This document shows, in pieces, positions 33,887 through 42,045 of a stretch of DNA of 64,000 nt (position 1 is its first letter; every line of letters begins with the position of its first letter). This DNA comes from Pseudonocardia sp. HH130629-09 (GTDB lineage Bacteria > Actinomycetota > Actinomycetes > Mycobacteriales > Pseudonocardiaceae). The stretch covers positions 2,666,001 through 2,730,000 of the forward strand of contig NZ_CP011868.1 of NCBI RefSeq assembly GCF_001294645.1, read 5' to 3'. The position numbers and the translations under genes were made by a program. The notes under the pieces were generated by a model. The model was not told where the DNA came from. It did no database searches and saw only the letters and a program-made list of their open reading frames with translations.

Positions 33887-34135
33887 GTGCCGCACATCGC
33901 CGCCGAGGCCGACCGCCTCGCCCGGCAGGCCGCGTTCCTGGGCGTGCTCGCCGCGATCGGCGCCCTGCTGCTGGCCGTGCTCGGCTGGGCCGGTGGGGCG
34001 GTCGCGATGTGGATGGGCGTCGCGGCCCGCCGGCGCGGGGCGGGGCGCACCGCCGTCGTCGCGATCACCCTCGGCGCGCTCGGCCTGGTCGCCGGCCTCG
34101 GGAACGCCCTGCTGGGCGCCTACCTGTCCCGCTGA
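33887..34135 (+). CDS. 82-residue membrane protein with two helices
   Basis: The GTG start is chosen for the ribosome site GAGGAGG five bases upstream. The product has a short polar N-terminus (VPHIAAEADRLARQ) followed by two hydrophobic segments separated by an Arg-rich loop (AARRRGAGRT). Its end overlaps the stop of the convergent oxidoreductase gene by 16 bases. It resembles DUF4190-like small membrane proteins in layout only; the function is unknown. Confidence 0.6.
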   Translation: MPHIAAEADRLARQAAFLGVLAAIGALLLAVLGWAGGAVAMWMGVAARRRGAGRTAVVAITLGALGLVAGLGNALLGAYLSR

Positions 34136-35136
34136 CCGGTCCGCAGGACCGGCTTGCCGGGGGCACGGTCCGGTGACTCCAGGTGCTCGTGCGCGGCGGC
34201 GACGGCCGCGACGCCGTCGTCGAGGTCGAAGACCCGCTCGACCAGCGGGACGAGCGTGCCCGCGGCCAGCCCGGCGCGGGCGAACGCCTCGGCGCGGGCC
34301 AGCGTCTCCGCGTCACCGGTGACCTCGCGGACGTGGAAGCGGCGCAGCCAGACCGGCGCGTACCCGGCCGCGGGCAGCGGTGTCGGCTCCCCGGACAACC
34401 CGCCGTGCACGATCACCGCACCGCCCGGCGCGCAGGCCCGCACCAGCCGCGCGACGCCGGGGCCGCCCTCGGCGTCGAGGACCAGGTCGGCGCCTCCGCC
34501 CAGCGCCGCCCGCAGGTCGTCGGGGCCGGGCGTGCCGGTCAGCACCTCCGCGGCACCGGCGGTGCGCAGGACGTCGGCGTGCCGGTCGTCGGGCACGACG
34601 GCGACGGCGTGCACCCCGAGGTGCCGCGCGACCTGCAGCGCCGCGGCCCCGACGCTGTTCGCCGCGGCCGTGACGACGAGCCGGTCGCCCTCCCGCAGCC
34701 GGGTGACGTGGCGGGTCATGCCCCACACGGTCAGCAGCGGCATCCACAGGGCGGCGGCGCCGTCGTCGTCGAGACCGGGTGGGCGGGCCAGCAGCGACCG
34801 GACCGGCACGACGGCCTCGTCGGCGTAGACCGGGTGCTCGTTCTGCGACGACGCCGGGATCACGCACACCTCGTCGCCGGGTGCCCAGCCCGTCACCCCC
34901 GGGCCGGTGTCGAGCACGGTGCCCGAGCACTCGCTCCCCAGTCCCGCGGGGAGCACCGGGGCGTCGAGGTAGGTGCCGCGGCGGAAGTTCACCTCGGAGC
35001 GGTTGAGCCCGACCGCGTGCACCCGGATCCGCACCTCCCCCGGTCCCGGGTCGCGCAGCGGCAGGTGCTCGATCCGCAGCACCTCCGGGCCGCCCGTGGC
35101 GTGGAAGCGGACGGTGCGCACGAGCCGGGACGTCAC
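34120..35136 (-). CDS. zinc-independent MDR oxidoreductase (quinone reductase-like)
   Basis: A 338-residue member of the medium-chain dehydrogenase superfamily. The N-terminal GroES-like domain contains GLGSECSGTVLDTGPGV in place of the GHE zinc motif, and the Rossmann part has VVTAAANSVGAAALQVARHLG. This is the pattern of NADPH-dependent quinone or enone reductases. It stands alone between convergent and same-strand neighbours, and its substrate is unknown. Confidence 0.85.
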   Translation of the reverse strand: MTSRLVRTVRFHATGGPEVLRIEHLPLRDPGPGEVRIRVHAVGLNRSEVNFRRGTYLDAPVLPAGLGSECSGTVLDTGPGVTGWAPGDEVCVIPASSQNEHPVYADEAVVPVRSLLARPPGLDDDGAAALWMPLLTVWGMTRHVTRLREGDRLVVTAAANSVGAAALQVARHLGVHAVAVVPDDRHADVLRTAGAAEVLTGTPGPDDLRAALGGGADLVLDAEGGPGVARLVRACAPGGAVIVHGGLSGEPTPLPAAGYAPVWLRRFHVREVTGDAETLARAEAFARAGLAAGTLVPLVERVFDLDDGVAAVAAAHEHLESPDRAPGKPVLRTGQRDR

Positions 35137-35175
35137 AGCGGTCCAGGTTAGGGCCGGGCGGAGGCGTGCGGCAGC

Positions 35176-35556
35176 TCAGAGCTCGTTGCTGATCTCGACC
35201 AGGTTCCCGTCGGGGTCCCGCAGGTAGACGCCGAGCAGCGGGCCCCGTGCCCCGGTCCGCTCGACCGGCCCCTCCTCGACGGCGACGCCGGCCTCGGCCA
35301 GCTCACGCCCGACCTGCTCGATCGGGTCGAGGGTGATCAGGCACAGGTCGGCGCTGCCCGGGGTGGGCCGGTCGGCCCTCGGCTCGAACTCGTGCCCCGC
35401 CCGGTGCAGGTTGATCTTGCTGGGGCCGAAGGCGAGTGCGCGGCGCCCACCGCCGAACTCGACGGCCCCCATGCCGAGCACGCGGGTGTAGAAGGCGACG
35501 GTGGCGTCGACGTCGGCGACGGTCAGCACGAGGTGGTCGAGATGGTCGATGCGCAT
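35176..35556 (-). CDS. VOC family protein (glyoxalase/dioxygenase fold)
   Basis: A 126-residue metal-binding fold protein. MRIDHLDHLVLTV at the start and a C-terminal GVYLRDPDGNLVEISN are the typical VOC ends, carrying a His and a Glu of the metal site. The ATG at 35556 matches the family start; a GTG two codons earlier is possible. Members include fosfomycin-resistance enzymes, ring-cleaving dioxygenases and glyoxalases, and this one cannot be assigned further. It ends 39 bases before the start of the quinone reductase gene on the same strand. Confidence 0.85.
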   Translation of the reverse strand: MRIDHLDHLVLTVADVDATVAFYTRVLGMGAVEFGGGRRALAFGPSKINLHRAGHEFEPRADRPTPGSADLCLITLDPIEQVGRELAEAGVAVEEGPVERTGARGPLLGVYLRDPDGNLVEISNEL

Positions 35557-35681
35557 GCTCACGATGCTGGCAGCCGGACCGCACGCACGCGGAACCTCCT
35601 GTGGGGACCTCCGCCGCACCGGACCGTCACCGAACGCCGGACGTCGACACCCACACGGAACAATCCGGCGGGACGCTACCG

Positions 35682-35697
35682 GCGAACGGGCGTTCGT
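35682..35697 (+). promoter_or_regulatory. LexA (SOS) box-like palindrome
   Basis: GCGAACGGGCGTTCGT contains CGAAC-N4-GTTCG, matching the ten core positions of the actinobacterial SOS box TCGAAC-N4-GTTCGA; the outer bases differ. It lies 32 bases before the GTG at 35729 of the AT-hook gene and 126 bases from the divergent VOC start. Confidence 0.5.
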
Positions 35698-35728
35698 GAA
35701 TCACCCTTGTAGCTGGCCGTGCAGCCGA

Positions 35729-36165
35729 GTGGAGAGGGACGAGGACGCACGTGGACGACGAGCTGACGACCGGCGGGGAGACCAGTCCGCGGACACCACG
35801 GACACCACGGACACCACGGGGGCCGCGGGGGCCGCGACGCCCGAGCCGCCGAAACGGAGGCGGGGGCGGCCACCTGGCTCGACGGCCCGCACCACCCGGG
35901 TCGTGACCATGACCCTGACCGTCAGCGGTTCCGCCGACGGCGACTGGCAGGCGGAGCTGAAGCAGGGCAGCACCTGGGTGGCGCGGGGGCTGCCGGTGAC
36001 CGCGTCGGCGGTGTCCGCGGCCGCCGCGGCGCTGCACGCCGACCTGTCCGGTCCGGTCGACGAGCTCATCGAGGGGGCCCGGTCGGCGAAGGCCGCGCGG
36101 GTCGCGGAGCTGGAGGCCGAGCTGGAGCGGGCCCGCAAGGACCTGGCCGCGCTGGAGCGGGCCGG
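35729..36165 (+). pseudogene. AT-hook protein with C-terminal coiled coil, 3' end lost
   Basis: Reads a Thr/Asp-rich N-terminus (three 9-base repeats give TDTTDTTDTT), an AT-hook KRRRGRPPGS at 35852-35881 that would bind A+T-rich minor groove, a compact domain starting VVTMTLTVSGSADGDWQAEL, and a heptad-like helix [21 protein letters not shown]. The frame then runs without stop into unrelated ketosynthase debris, so the natural end is missing. Its start is uncertain: GTG 35729 is in frame, but a GTG at 35751 with a better ribosome site lies in another frame, hinting at a further frameshift. A nucleoid-associated role is inferred only from the AT-hook. Confidence 0.6.
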
Positions 36166-37203
36166 CGCCCTCGGACCAGCCGGTGCCGTCGGCCCGCTCC
36201 AGTGCCTCCCAGGAGGTCTCCAGGACCAGCCGCTGCTGCGGGCATGGGCTCCGGTCTGGCCCGGCGCCCGGCCAGCGCGCCCGGTCCACCCGAGGGAGAA
36301 CCCATGTCCACCGGTCGCCGGCGGCGGCGCCGCGGTCCGGCGGCCGGTGACCGCGAGGGCGAGCGCGAGCCGCGACGCCGCCGGGCTGCTGACCGGTGCG
36401 GCCGGGCAGGACGGTGCTCACCTCCGTCACGCCAGCCTCGGTCGGCGACCCCGGTCACGACGTCCGCGGCCGCAGGGTCCGCCAGGGCCGCGGCCATCGC
36501 GGCGGTGTCGCGACCGACCCACCACGGCGCGGTGCTCGAAGGCCGTTCGTGTGGTGGCCAGCGAGAACGCGACGTCCGCTGCGGGCGCGGGGACGGCCTC
36601 GAGGTGGGCACGCAGCCGCGCCATCTGGTCGGCGAGCGCCTCCGCGGTCCGCGCCGAGGGGGCCGGGCGACGACGGGGCCGTCGGTGGCCGGCGGCTCGG
36701 TCGCGGTGGGCTCGGTCGCGGTGGGCTCGGTGGCCGGCTCCTCGGGAGCCTCCTCCAGGACCAGGTGAGCGTTGGTGCCGCCGATGCCGAACGCCGAGAC
36801 CGCGCAGCGGCGGGGGCGCTCGCCGCGCGGCCAGGGACGCGCCGTGGCGAGCAGCTCCACGGCACCGGCGTCCCAGTCGATGTGCGACGAGGGCGTGCCG
36901 GCGTGCAGGGTGCGCGGCAGCAGGCCGGCCCGCAGCGCGAGCACCATCTTCAACACGCTCGCGACGCCCGCCGCGGACTGGGTGTGCCCGATGTTGGACT
37001 TCACCGAGCCCAGCCAGAGCGGCCGCTCCGCGTCCCGGTCGCGACCGTAGGTGGCGAGCAGCGCCTGGGCCTCCACCGGGTCGCCGAGCGCGGTGCCGGT
37101 GCCGTGCGCGTCGACCGCGTCGATCTCGTCGGCGGCGAGCCCGGCCGCGGCCAGCGCGGCCCAGATGACCCGCTGCTGCGACGGCCCGTTCGGGGCGGTG
37201 AGC
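36155..37203 (-). pseudogene. polyketide synthase ketosynthase remnant
   Basis: On the minus strand, from 37203, a modular-type ketosynthase C-terminus is readable: [54 protein letters not shown] with the catalytic His residues, and [19 protein letters not shown] linker follows ([18 protein letters not shown]). Further on, in another frame, is a second ketosynthase piece where [17 protein letters not shown] is fused directly to [11 protein letters not shown]; the active-site Cys region between them is deleted. There is no start, no AT and no carrier domain. These are fragments of at least one lost type I PKS and cannot be functional. Confidence 0.85.
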
Positions 37204-38425
37204 CGATCGAGATCACCCAGCCCGAGGGCCGCACGTTCACCGTGCAGGACGGTCGCGTCCGCTGGGCAAGTGGGACCTGCGCGTCGGGTTCAACGAGCGC
37301 GAGGGCCTGACCCTGCACCAGATCGCCTTCGACGACCGCCCGATCTGCTACCGCGCCTCGGTCGCGGAGATGGTCGTGCCCTACGCCGACCCGGCGCCGG
37401 TGCGGTTCTGGCAGAACTACTTCGACTGCGGCGAGTACGTGTTCGCCCGCTACGCCGTCTCCCTGCTGCTGGGCTGCGACTGCCTCGGCGACATCCACTA
37501 CCTCGACGCGGTGGTCGCCGACGACCTCGGCAACCCGCGCACGATCACCAACGCCATCTGCCTGCACGAGGAGGACCACGGCGTCCTCTGGTAGCACACC
37601 GACATCTTCACCGGGGCCCGCGAGGTGCGCCGCCAGCGCCGCCTGGTGATCTCGTTCTTCACCCCGATCGGCGACTACGACTACGGCTTCTACTGGTACC
37701 TCTACCTCGACGGCACGACCGAGCTGGAGTGCAAGGCGACCGGCATCGTGTTCACCTCGGGCACGCCGGGCGAGTACGCCACCGAGGTCGCCCCGGGCCT
37801 GGGTGCGCCGTTCCACCAGCATCTGTTCTCGGCGCGGCTGGACATGACCGTCGACGGCACCGCGAACGCCGTCGAGGAGGTCGAGGCGGTCCGTGTGCCG
37901 ATGGGCGAGGGCAACCCCCACGGCAACGCCTTCGCCCGGTCGGCGACCCGGCTGACCTCGGAGTCCCACGCCCAGCGGGACGCCGACCCGGGGTCGGGGC
38001 GGGTCTGGCACGTCCTCAACACCGAGAAGACCAACGCGCTGGGACGCCCGGTCGGCTACGTCCTGCACCCGCACGGACAGCCCACCCTGCTGGCGGACCC
38101 GGCGTCGTCGATCCACGCGCGGGCGACGTTCGCCTCGAAGGCGCTGTGGGTGACCCGCTACGACCCGGCGCAGCGCTACCCGGCCGGTGACTTCGTCAAC
38201 CAGAACCCGGGTGGGGACGGGCTGCCGTCCTGGGGCGCCGCGGACCGCGACCTCGACGGCCAGGACGTCGTGCTGTGGCACGCCTTCGGGCTGACCCACT
38301 TCCCGCGCCCGGAGGACTGGCCGGTCATGCCGGTCGACCACACCGGCTTCGTGCTCGAGCCGGCCGGGTTCTTCGACCGCAACCCCACCCTCGACGTCCC
38401 GCCGGCACCGACGAGATGCCACTGA
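37200..38425 (+). pseudogene. copper-containing amine oxidase (tyramine oxidase type), broken
   Basis: Encodes about the last 400 of roughly 640 residues of a quinone-cofactor primary amine oxidase: [40 protein letters not shown], then [16 protein letters not shown] and onward to the C-terminus. Damage is threefold. The 5' third is missing at the junction with the PKS debris. One G is missing at 37264-37266, where TGGGC should be TGGGGC. A TAG stop is at 37592-37594, where relatives have Lys or a similar residue. The cofactor tyrosine (codon 37676-37678) sits in GDYDYG instead of the conserved NY[DE]. Clearly a pseudogene. Confidence 0.9.
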
Positions 38426-38628
38426 CCGCCCCTCCGTCCGGCGCCGCCCAGGTCGTCCCGCCGCCGCACGGGTTCCGTCCCGTGCGGCGGCCACGGCACC
38501 CGTGCGGCGCCCGCGGGCGCCCGACGACAGCGCGAGGTGTGACGACGGCGCCGGGCCGGGCGGGGCGCGGCGGTGGCGGACTAGGGTCGGTCCCGACCAC
38601 TCCACCCCGTCGCACCAGGAGGAACCCC

Positions 38629-39114
38629 GTGGCTCTCGCCGCCGGTGACCAGATCCCCGACGTCACCCTGATGACCCCGTCCGCCGAGGGCCCGAAGCCC
38701 GTGCAGAGTGCCTCGGTGCTCGGCACCGGCACCGTCGTGCTGTTCGGTGTGCCCGGCGCGTTCACCCCGGCCTGCTCCGACACCCACCTGCCCGGCTTCG
38801 TCCTGCGCCGCGACGAGCTCAAGGCCAAGGGCGTCGACACCGTGGCCTGCACCTCGGTCAACGACGCGTTCGTCCTGGAGGCCTGGGCCGAGTCCCGCGG
38901 CGCCGGCGACGCGGTGCTCATGCTCGCCGACGGCAACGGCGACTTCGCGAAGACCGCCGGCCTGGACATGGACGGCTCGTCGTTCGGGCTCGGCACCCGC
39001 TCGAAGCGCTACGCCGCGATCGTCACCGACGGCGTCGTGCGCTGGATCGGTGTCGAGGACGTCCCGTCCTCGGTGGACGTCTCCGGCGTCGAGTCGGTGC
39101 TCGCGCAGCTCTGA
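38629..39114 (+). CDS. peroxiredoxin (Prx5 family)
   Basis: Thiol peroxidase that reduces H2O2 and organic peroxides. It has 161 residues from a GTG with AGGAGG upstream. The active site is T46-x-x-C49 in VPGAFTPACSDTHLPGF, the pattern of atypical 2-Cys or 1-Cys Prx5/AhpE-like enzymes. A -10-like TAGGGT at 38582-38587 and a short inverted repeat (ggtcgg/ccgacc) beside it lie about 40 bases upstream of the start. Its reductant partner is not encoded nearby. Confidence 0.92.
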   Translation: MALAAGDQIPDVTLMTPSAEGPKPVQSASVLGTGTVVLFGVPGAFTPACSDTHLPGFVLRRDELKAKGVDTVACTSVNDAFVLEAWAESRGAGDAVLMLADGNGDFAKTAGLDMDGSSFGLGTRSKRYAAIVTDGVVRWIGVEDVPSSVDVSGVESVLAQL

Positions 39115-39141
39115 GGTTCCGGGCCGACCGGCACGCGGGCC

Positions 39142-39147
39142 TACACT
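39142..39147 (+). promoter_or_regulatory. -10 box for leaderless TetR gene
   Basis: TACACT ends 7 bases before the GTG at 39155; there is no ribosome site between, so the mRNA probably begins with the start codon. Confidence 0.55.
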
Positions 39148-39154
39148 GGCCCGC

Positions 39155-39754
39155 GTGCCGAAGGTCCTGGGCTCGCTCGCCACGCACCGCGAGCAGGTCC
39201 GTGAGCGCGTGTTCGACGCGCTGCGTGTGCAGCTCTACGAGCGCGGCTTCGACACGGTGACCCTGTCCGGGGTCGCCTCGGCCGCCGGTGTGGGGCGTTC
39301 GGCGCTCTACAACCACTTCCCCGACCGCCAGGCCCTGCTCGTCGCCTTCGTCGAGCACGAGGCGCAGCGCTACGTCGCCGATCTCGACGCCGCGCTGGCC
39401 GATGCGCCGGGCCCGCGTGAACGACTCGCCACCTTCGCCCGGCTCCAGCTGCGCCGCCTCGCCGAGTTCCACCTCCCGCCCGGCCAGGCACTGGCCGGCG
39501 CGCTCGACCCGGCCGCCTACCGCCGGATCGCCGCGCACGCCGACCCCATCGGGGACCGGCTGATGGCGGTGTTGCGCGAGGGCGCGGCCGCGGGCTGCAT
39601 GGTCGACGACGACCCCCGGGTGCTCGCCGCCGTCGTCGCCGGGGGGCTGTCGAGCAGGCGGATCGTCGACGTCGACCCGGCCGAACTCGACGCCACGGTG
39701 GAGACCGCCGTCGCGGCCGTGCTGCGAGCGGTCTCGACGGTTGCGCGCGACTGA
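39155..39754 (+). CDS. TetR family regulator next to heme oxygenase
   Basis: A 199-residue regulator with an N-terminal helix-turn-helix (about residues 15-60; TLSGVASAAGVGRSALYNHFP). The rest is helical and variable. It ends 100 bases before the heme oxygenase start, and a perfect palindrome lies in that gap, so it may control heme oxygenase in response to heme, biliverdin or another ligand. That is inference. Its stop codon TGA is part of the iron box of the next gene. Confidence 0.85.
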   Translation: MPKVLGSLATHREQVRERVFDALRVQLYERGFDTVTLSGVASAAGVGRSALYNHFPDRQALLVAFVEHEAQRYVADLDAALADAPGPRERLATFARLQLRRLAEFHLPPGQALAGALDPAAYRRIAAHADPIGDRLMAVLREGAAAGCMVDDDPRVLAAVVAGGLSSRRIVDVDPAELDATVETAVAAVLRAVSTVARD

Positions 39755-39770
39755 GGCTAGCCTTACTCGT
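39752..39770 (+). promoter_or_regulatory. putative iron box upstream of heme oxygenase
   Basis: TGAGGCTAGCCTTACTCGT matches the iron-box consensus at 13 of 19 positions and shares the core AGGC-N2-GSCTWACT with the boxes at 991 and 60505. It covers the expected -35 region of a promoter with TAGCAT at 39781-39786 as -10. Confidence 0.65.
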
Positions 39771-39789
39771 GTTCGCGCCCTAGCATCGT

Positions 39790-39810
39790 GATCTGACACG
39801 GTGTCAGATC
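39790..39810 (+). promoter_or_regulatory. perfect palindromic operator before heme oxygenase
   Basis: Ten-bp arms gatctgacac and gtgtcagatc around a single central G. The inner TGACA-N3-TGTCA is typical of TetR-family operators. It overlaps the likely transcription start just downstream of the -10 at 39781. The adjacent TetR protein is the obvious candidate ligand. Confidence 0.7.
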
Positions 39811-39854
39811 CGGCGCCGTGCCGTCGCACCAGACGTCACGTCACGGGAGGGCCG

Positions 39855-40514
39855 ATGGCCGCCACGAGCCCCATCACGGGCACGCTGTCCGCTGATCTCC
39901 GCCAGGTCACTCAGCCGGTGCACGACCAGCTCAACCGGTCGTCCTACGTAGCGGCGCTGCTCGACGGGGTGCTGCCGCTGGACGGCTACACCCTGCTCGC
40001 CGAGCAGTATGTCGCGATCTACACCGCACTGGAGGCAGCCGGGGACGCGCTGGCCGGCGACCCACTGGCAGGTCCCTTCGTCATCGACGGGCTGCGCAGG
40101 GTGCCGGCCCTGCATGCCGACCTCGACGCGCTCGGCGGCGGGGTCCCGCGGGTCCTCCCCGCGACCACCGCCTACGTGCAGCGCCTGCGCGAGGTCGCCG
40201 CGGACCCGGCGCTGTTCGTCGCTCATCACTACACCCGCTACCTGGGCGATCTCGCCGGTGGCCAGGTCATCGGGAAGGTCCTGGGGCGCACCTACGGCAT
40301 CGAGGGGCCGGGACGGTTGTTCTACGACTTCTCCGAGCTCGGCAGCCCCCCGCGCTTCCGGACGCACTACCGCGCGCTGCTCGACGACACCCCGTGGACC
40401 CTGGTCGAGCGTGAGCGACTGCTGGCCGAGGCCGTTCGCGCCTTCGAGCTCAACCACGCCATGTTCGAGCAGATGGCCGAGGAGGTCGGGCTGGCGCAGC
40501 CGCTGGCGTCCTGA
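39855..40514 (+). CDS. biliverdin-producing heme oxygenase
   Basis: Opens heme to biliverdin, Fe2+ and CO, releasing iron. It has 219 residues from an ATG preceded by GGGAGGGCCG, the normal size for the HmuO/HO-1-like family. The proximal heme ligand is His23 (TQPVHDQLNRSS), and the flexible distal-helix glycines are in YLGDLAGGQVIGKVLG. The iron box and the palindrome upstream suggest dual control by iron status and a TetR protein. No heme importer gene adjoins it. Confidence 0.93.
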   Translation: MAATSPITGTLSADLRQVTQPVHDQLNRSSYVAALLDGVLPLDGYTLLAEQYVAIYTALEAAGDALAGDPLAGPFVIDGLRRVPALHADLDALGGGVPRVLPATTAYVQRLREVAADPALFVAHHYTRYLGDLAGGQVIGKVLGRTYGIEGPGRLFYDFSELGSPPRFRTHYRALLDDTPWTLVERERLLAEAVRAFELNHAMFEQMAEEVGLAQPLAS

Positions 40515-40577
40515 GCGGAAGACCGGGGAACTAGGATCGAGGGTCGTCCCCCGACCACCGATCCCAGGAGTGTCCCG

Positions 40578-41999
40578 GTGTCCAGCCCCGGCATCGACCC
40601 GGACGAGCTCGCGACCGCGCTGAAGGTTCTGGCGCAGGTCGACGAGCTGCCACCCGAACACCCCGACGCCGTGGTCGTCCGGCGGGCGACCGCGGGGATC
40701 TGGAAGTCGGTGCGGCTGCGGCGCCGCACCGAGAAGCGGCAGGCCGAGAAGTCCTCCGACGAGGCCGTCACCGCCGCCACGGCGACCGGTGCGGCCGGGC
40801 GCATCGACGACGAGACCGCCGGCATCCCGCTGGTGTCCAACACTCCCGGCGCGACCGCGGGGACGCTGCACCGCGCCCGCGGCTGCTACGTGTGCAAGAC
40901 GCGCTACACCGTCGTCGACGCCTTCTACCACCAGCTGTGCCAGGACTGCGCCGCCGCGCACCGCGCCCACCGCGAGGCCCGCACCGACCTGACCGGGCGC
41001 CGCGCACTGCTCACCGGCGGCCGCGCCAAGATCGGGATGTACATCGCGCTGCGGCTGCTGCGCGACGGTGCGCACCTCACGATCACCACCCGCTTCCCGC
41101 GTGACGCCGCCCGGCGCTTCGCCGCGCTGCCCGACTCCGGGCAGTGGCTGCACCGGCTGCGGGTGATCGGGGTGGACCTGCGCGACCCGGCCCAGGTCGT
41201 CGCGGTCGCCGACGAGGTCGCCGCCGCCGGCCCGCTCGACATCCTGGTCAACAACGCCGCGCAGACGGTGCGCCGCTCCCCCGGCTCGTACTCCGCGCTG
41301 GAGGCGGCCGAGCAGGAGGAGCTGCCCGCGGGCGAGCTGCCGGAGATCGTGTCGTTCACCAGCGCCTCGCGCGAGCACCCGGTCCTGCTCGCCGGGGCGG
41401 TCCCGGGCGGGCGCGACCTGGCCGCGCTGGCGACGACGGCCCGTTCGGCCTCGCCGGAGCGGATCGCCGACGGCACCGCGGTCGACGCGGGCGGGCTGCT
41501 CCCCGACACCGCGGCGGTCAACAGCTGGGTCGACCACGTCCAGCACGTGGACCCGCTCGAGCTGCTCGAGGTGCAGCTGTGCAACCAGACGGCACCGTTC
41601 GTGCTGGTCTCGCGGCTGCGCCCGGCGATGGCGGCGTCGAGCGCACGCAACAAGTACGTCGTGAACGTCTCGGCGATGGAGGGGGTGTTCGGCCGCGGCT
41701 ACAAGGGGCCCGGGCACCCGCACACCAACATGGCCAAGGCCGCGCTGAACATGCTGACCCGCACCAGTGCCGGGGAGATGTTCGCGACCGACCGGATCCT
41801 GATGACCGCGGTGGACACCGGCTGGATCACCGACGAGCGCCCGCACCCGATGAAGCTGCGCCTGGCCGAGGAGGGGTTCCACGCCCCGCTCGACCTCGCC
41901 GACGGCGCCGCCCGGGTCTACCACCCGATCGTCGCCGGGGAGGCCGGCGAGGACCTGCACGGAGTGTTCCTGAAAAACTACCGCGTGTCGTCCTGGTAG
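40578..41999 (+). CDS. noncanonical SDR with N-terminal zinc ribbon
   Basis: A 473-residue protein from a GTG with AGGAG upstream. Residues 1-130 include a charged helix and a zinc-ribbon-like CxxC-x14-CxxC (C103, C106, C121, C124). From about 140 there is a Rossmann SDR domain with LTGGRAKIGMYIAL as the cofactor loop and VNNAAQT in place of NNAG. At the catalytic site the usual Tyr-x3-Lys is Thr383-x3-Lys387 (HTNMAKAALN), so ordinary SDR chemistry is doubtful. An insertion of about 80 residues follows NNAAQ. The substrate and role are unknown. Confidence 0.78.
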   Translation: MSSPGIDPDELATALKVLAQVDELPPEHPDAVVVRRATAGIWKSVRLRRRTEKRQAEKSSDEAVTAATATGAAGRIDDETAGIPLVSNTPGATAGTLHRARGCYVCKTRYTVVDAFYHQLCQDCAAAHRAHREARTDLTGRRALLTGGRAKIGMYIALRLLRDGAHLTITTRFPRDAARRFAALPDSGQWLHRLRVIGVDLRDPAQVVAVADEVAAAGPLDILVNNAAQTVRRSPGSYSALEAAEQEELPAGELPEIVSFTSASREHPVLLAGAVPGGRDLAALATTARSASPERIADGTAVDAGGLLPDTAAVNSWVDHVQHVDPLELLEVQLCNQTAPFVLVSRLRPAMAASSARNKYVVNVSAMEGVFGRGYKGPGHPHTNMAKAALNMLTRTSAGEMFATDRILMTAVDTGWITDERPHPMKLRLAEEGFHAPLDLADGAARVYHPIVAGEAGEDLHGVFLKNYRVSSW

Positions 42000-42032
42000 A
42001 GGGGTCCGGCCGTCCCTGTCGGGGGTCGCCGC

Positions 42033-42038
42033 TACCGT
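42033..42038 (+). promoter_or_regulatory. -10 box for leaderless recC operon
   Basis: TACCGT ends 7 bases before the GTG at 42046, with no ribosome site between. Confidence 0.5.
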
Positions 42039-42045
42039 GCGGTCC

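Noticed and set aside
36066-37168. Plus-strand continuation of the AT-hook frame to 37168 as one large protein
   Set aside because: After about 36165 the frame is the antisense of ketosynthase sequence; the length is an accident of the lost stop codon.
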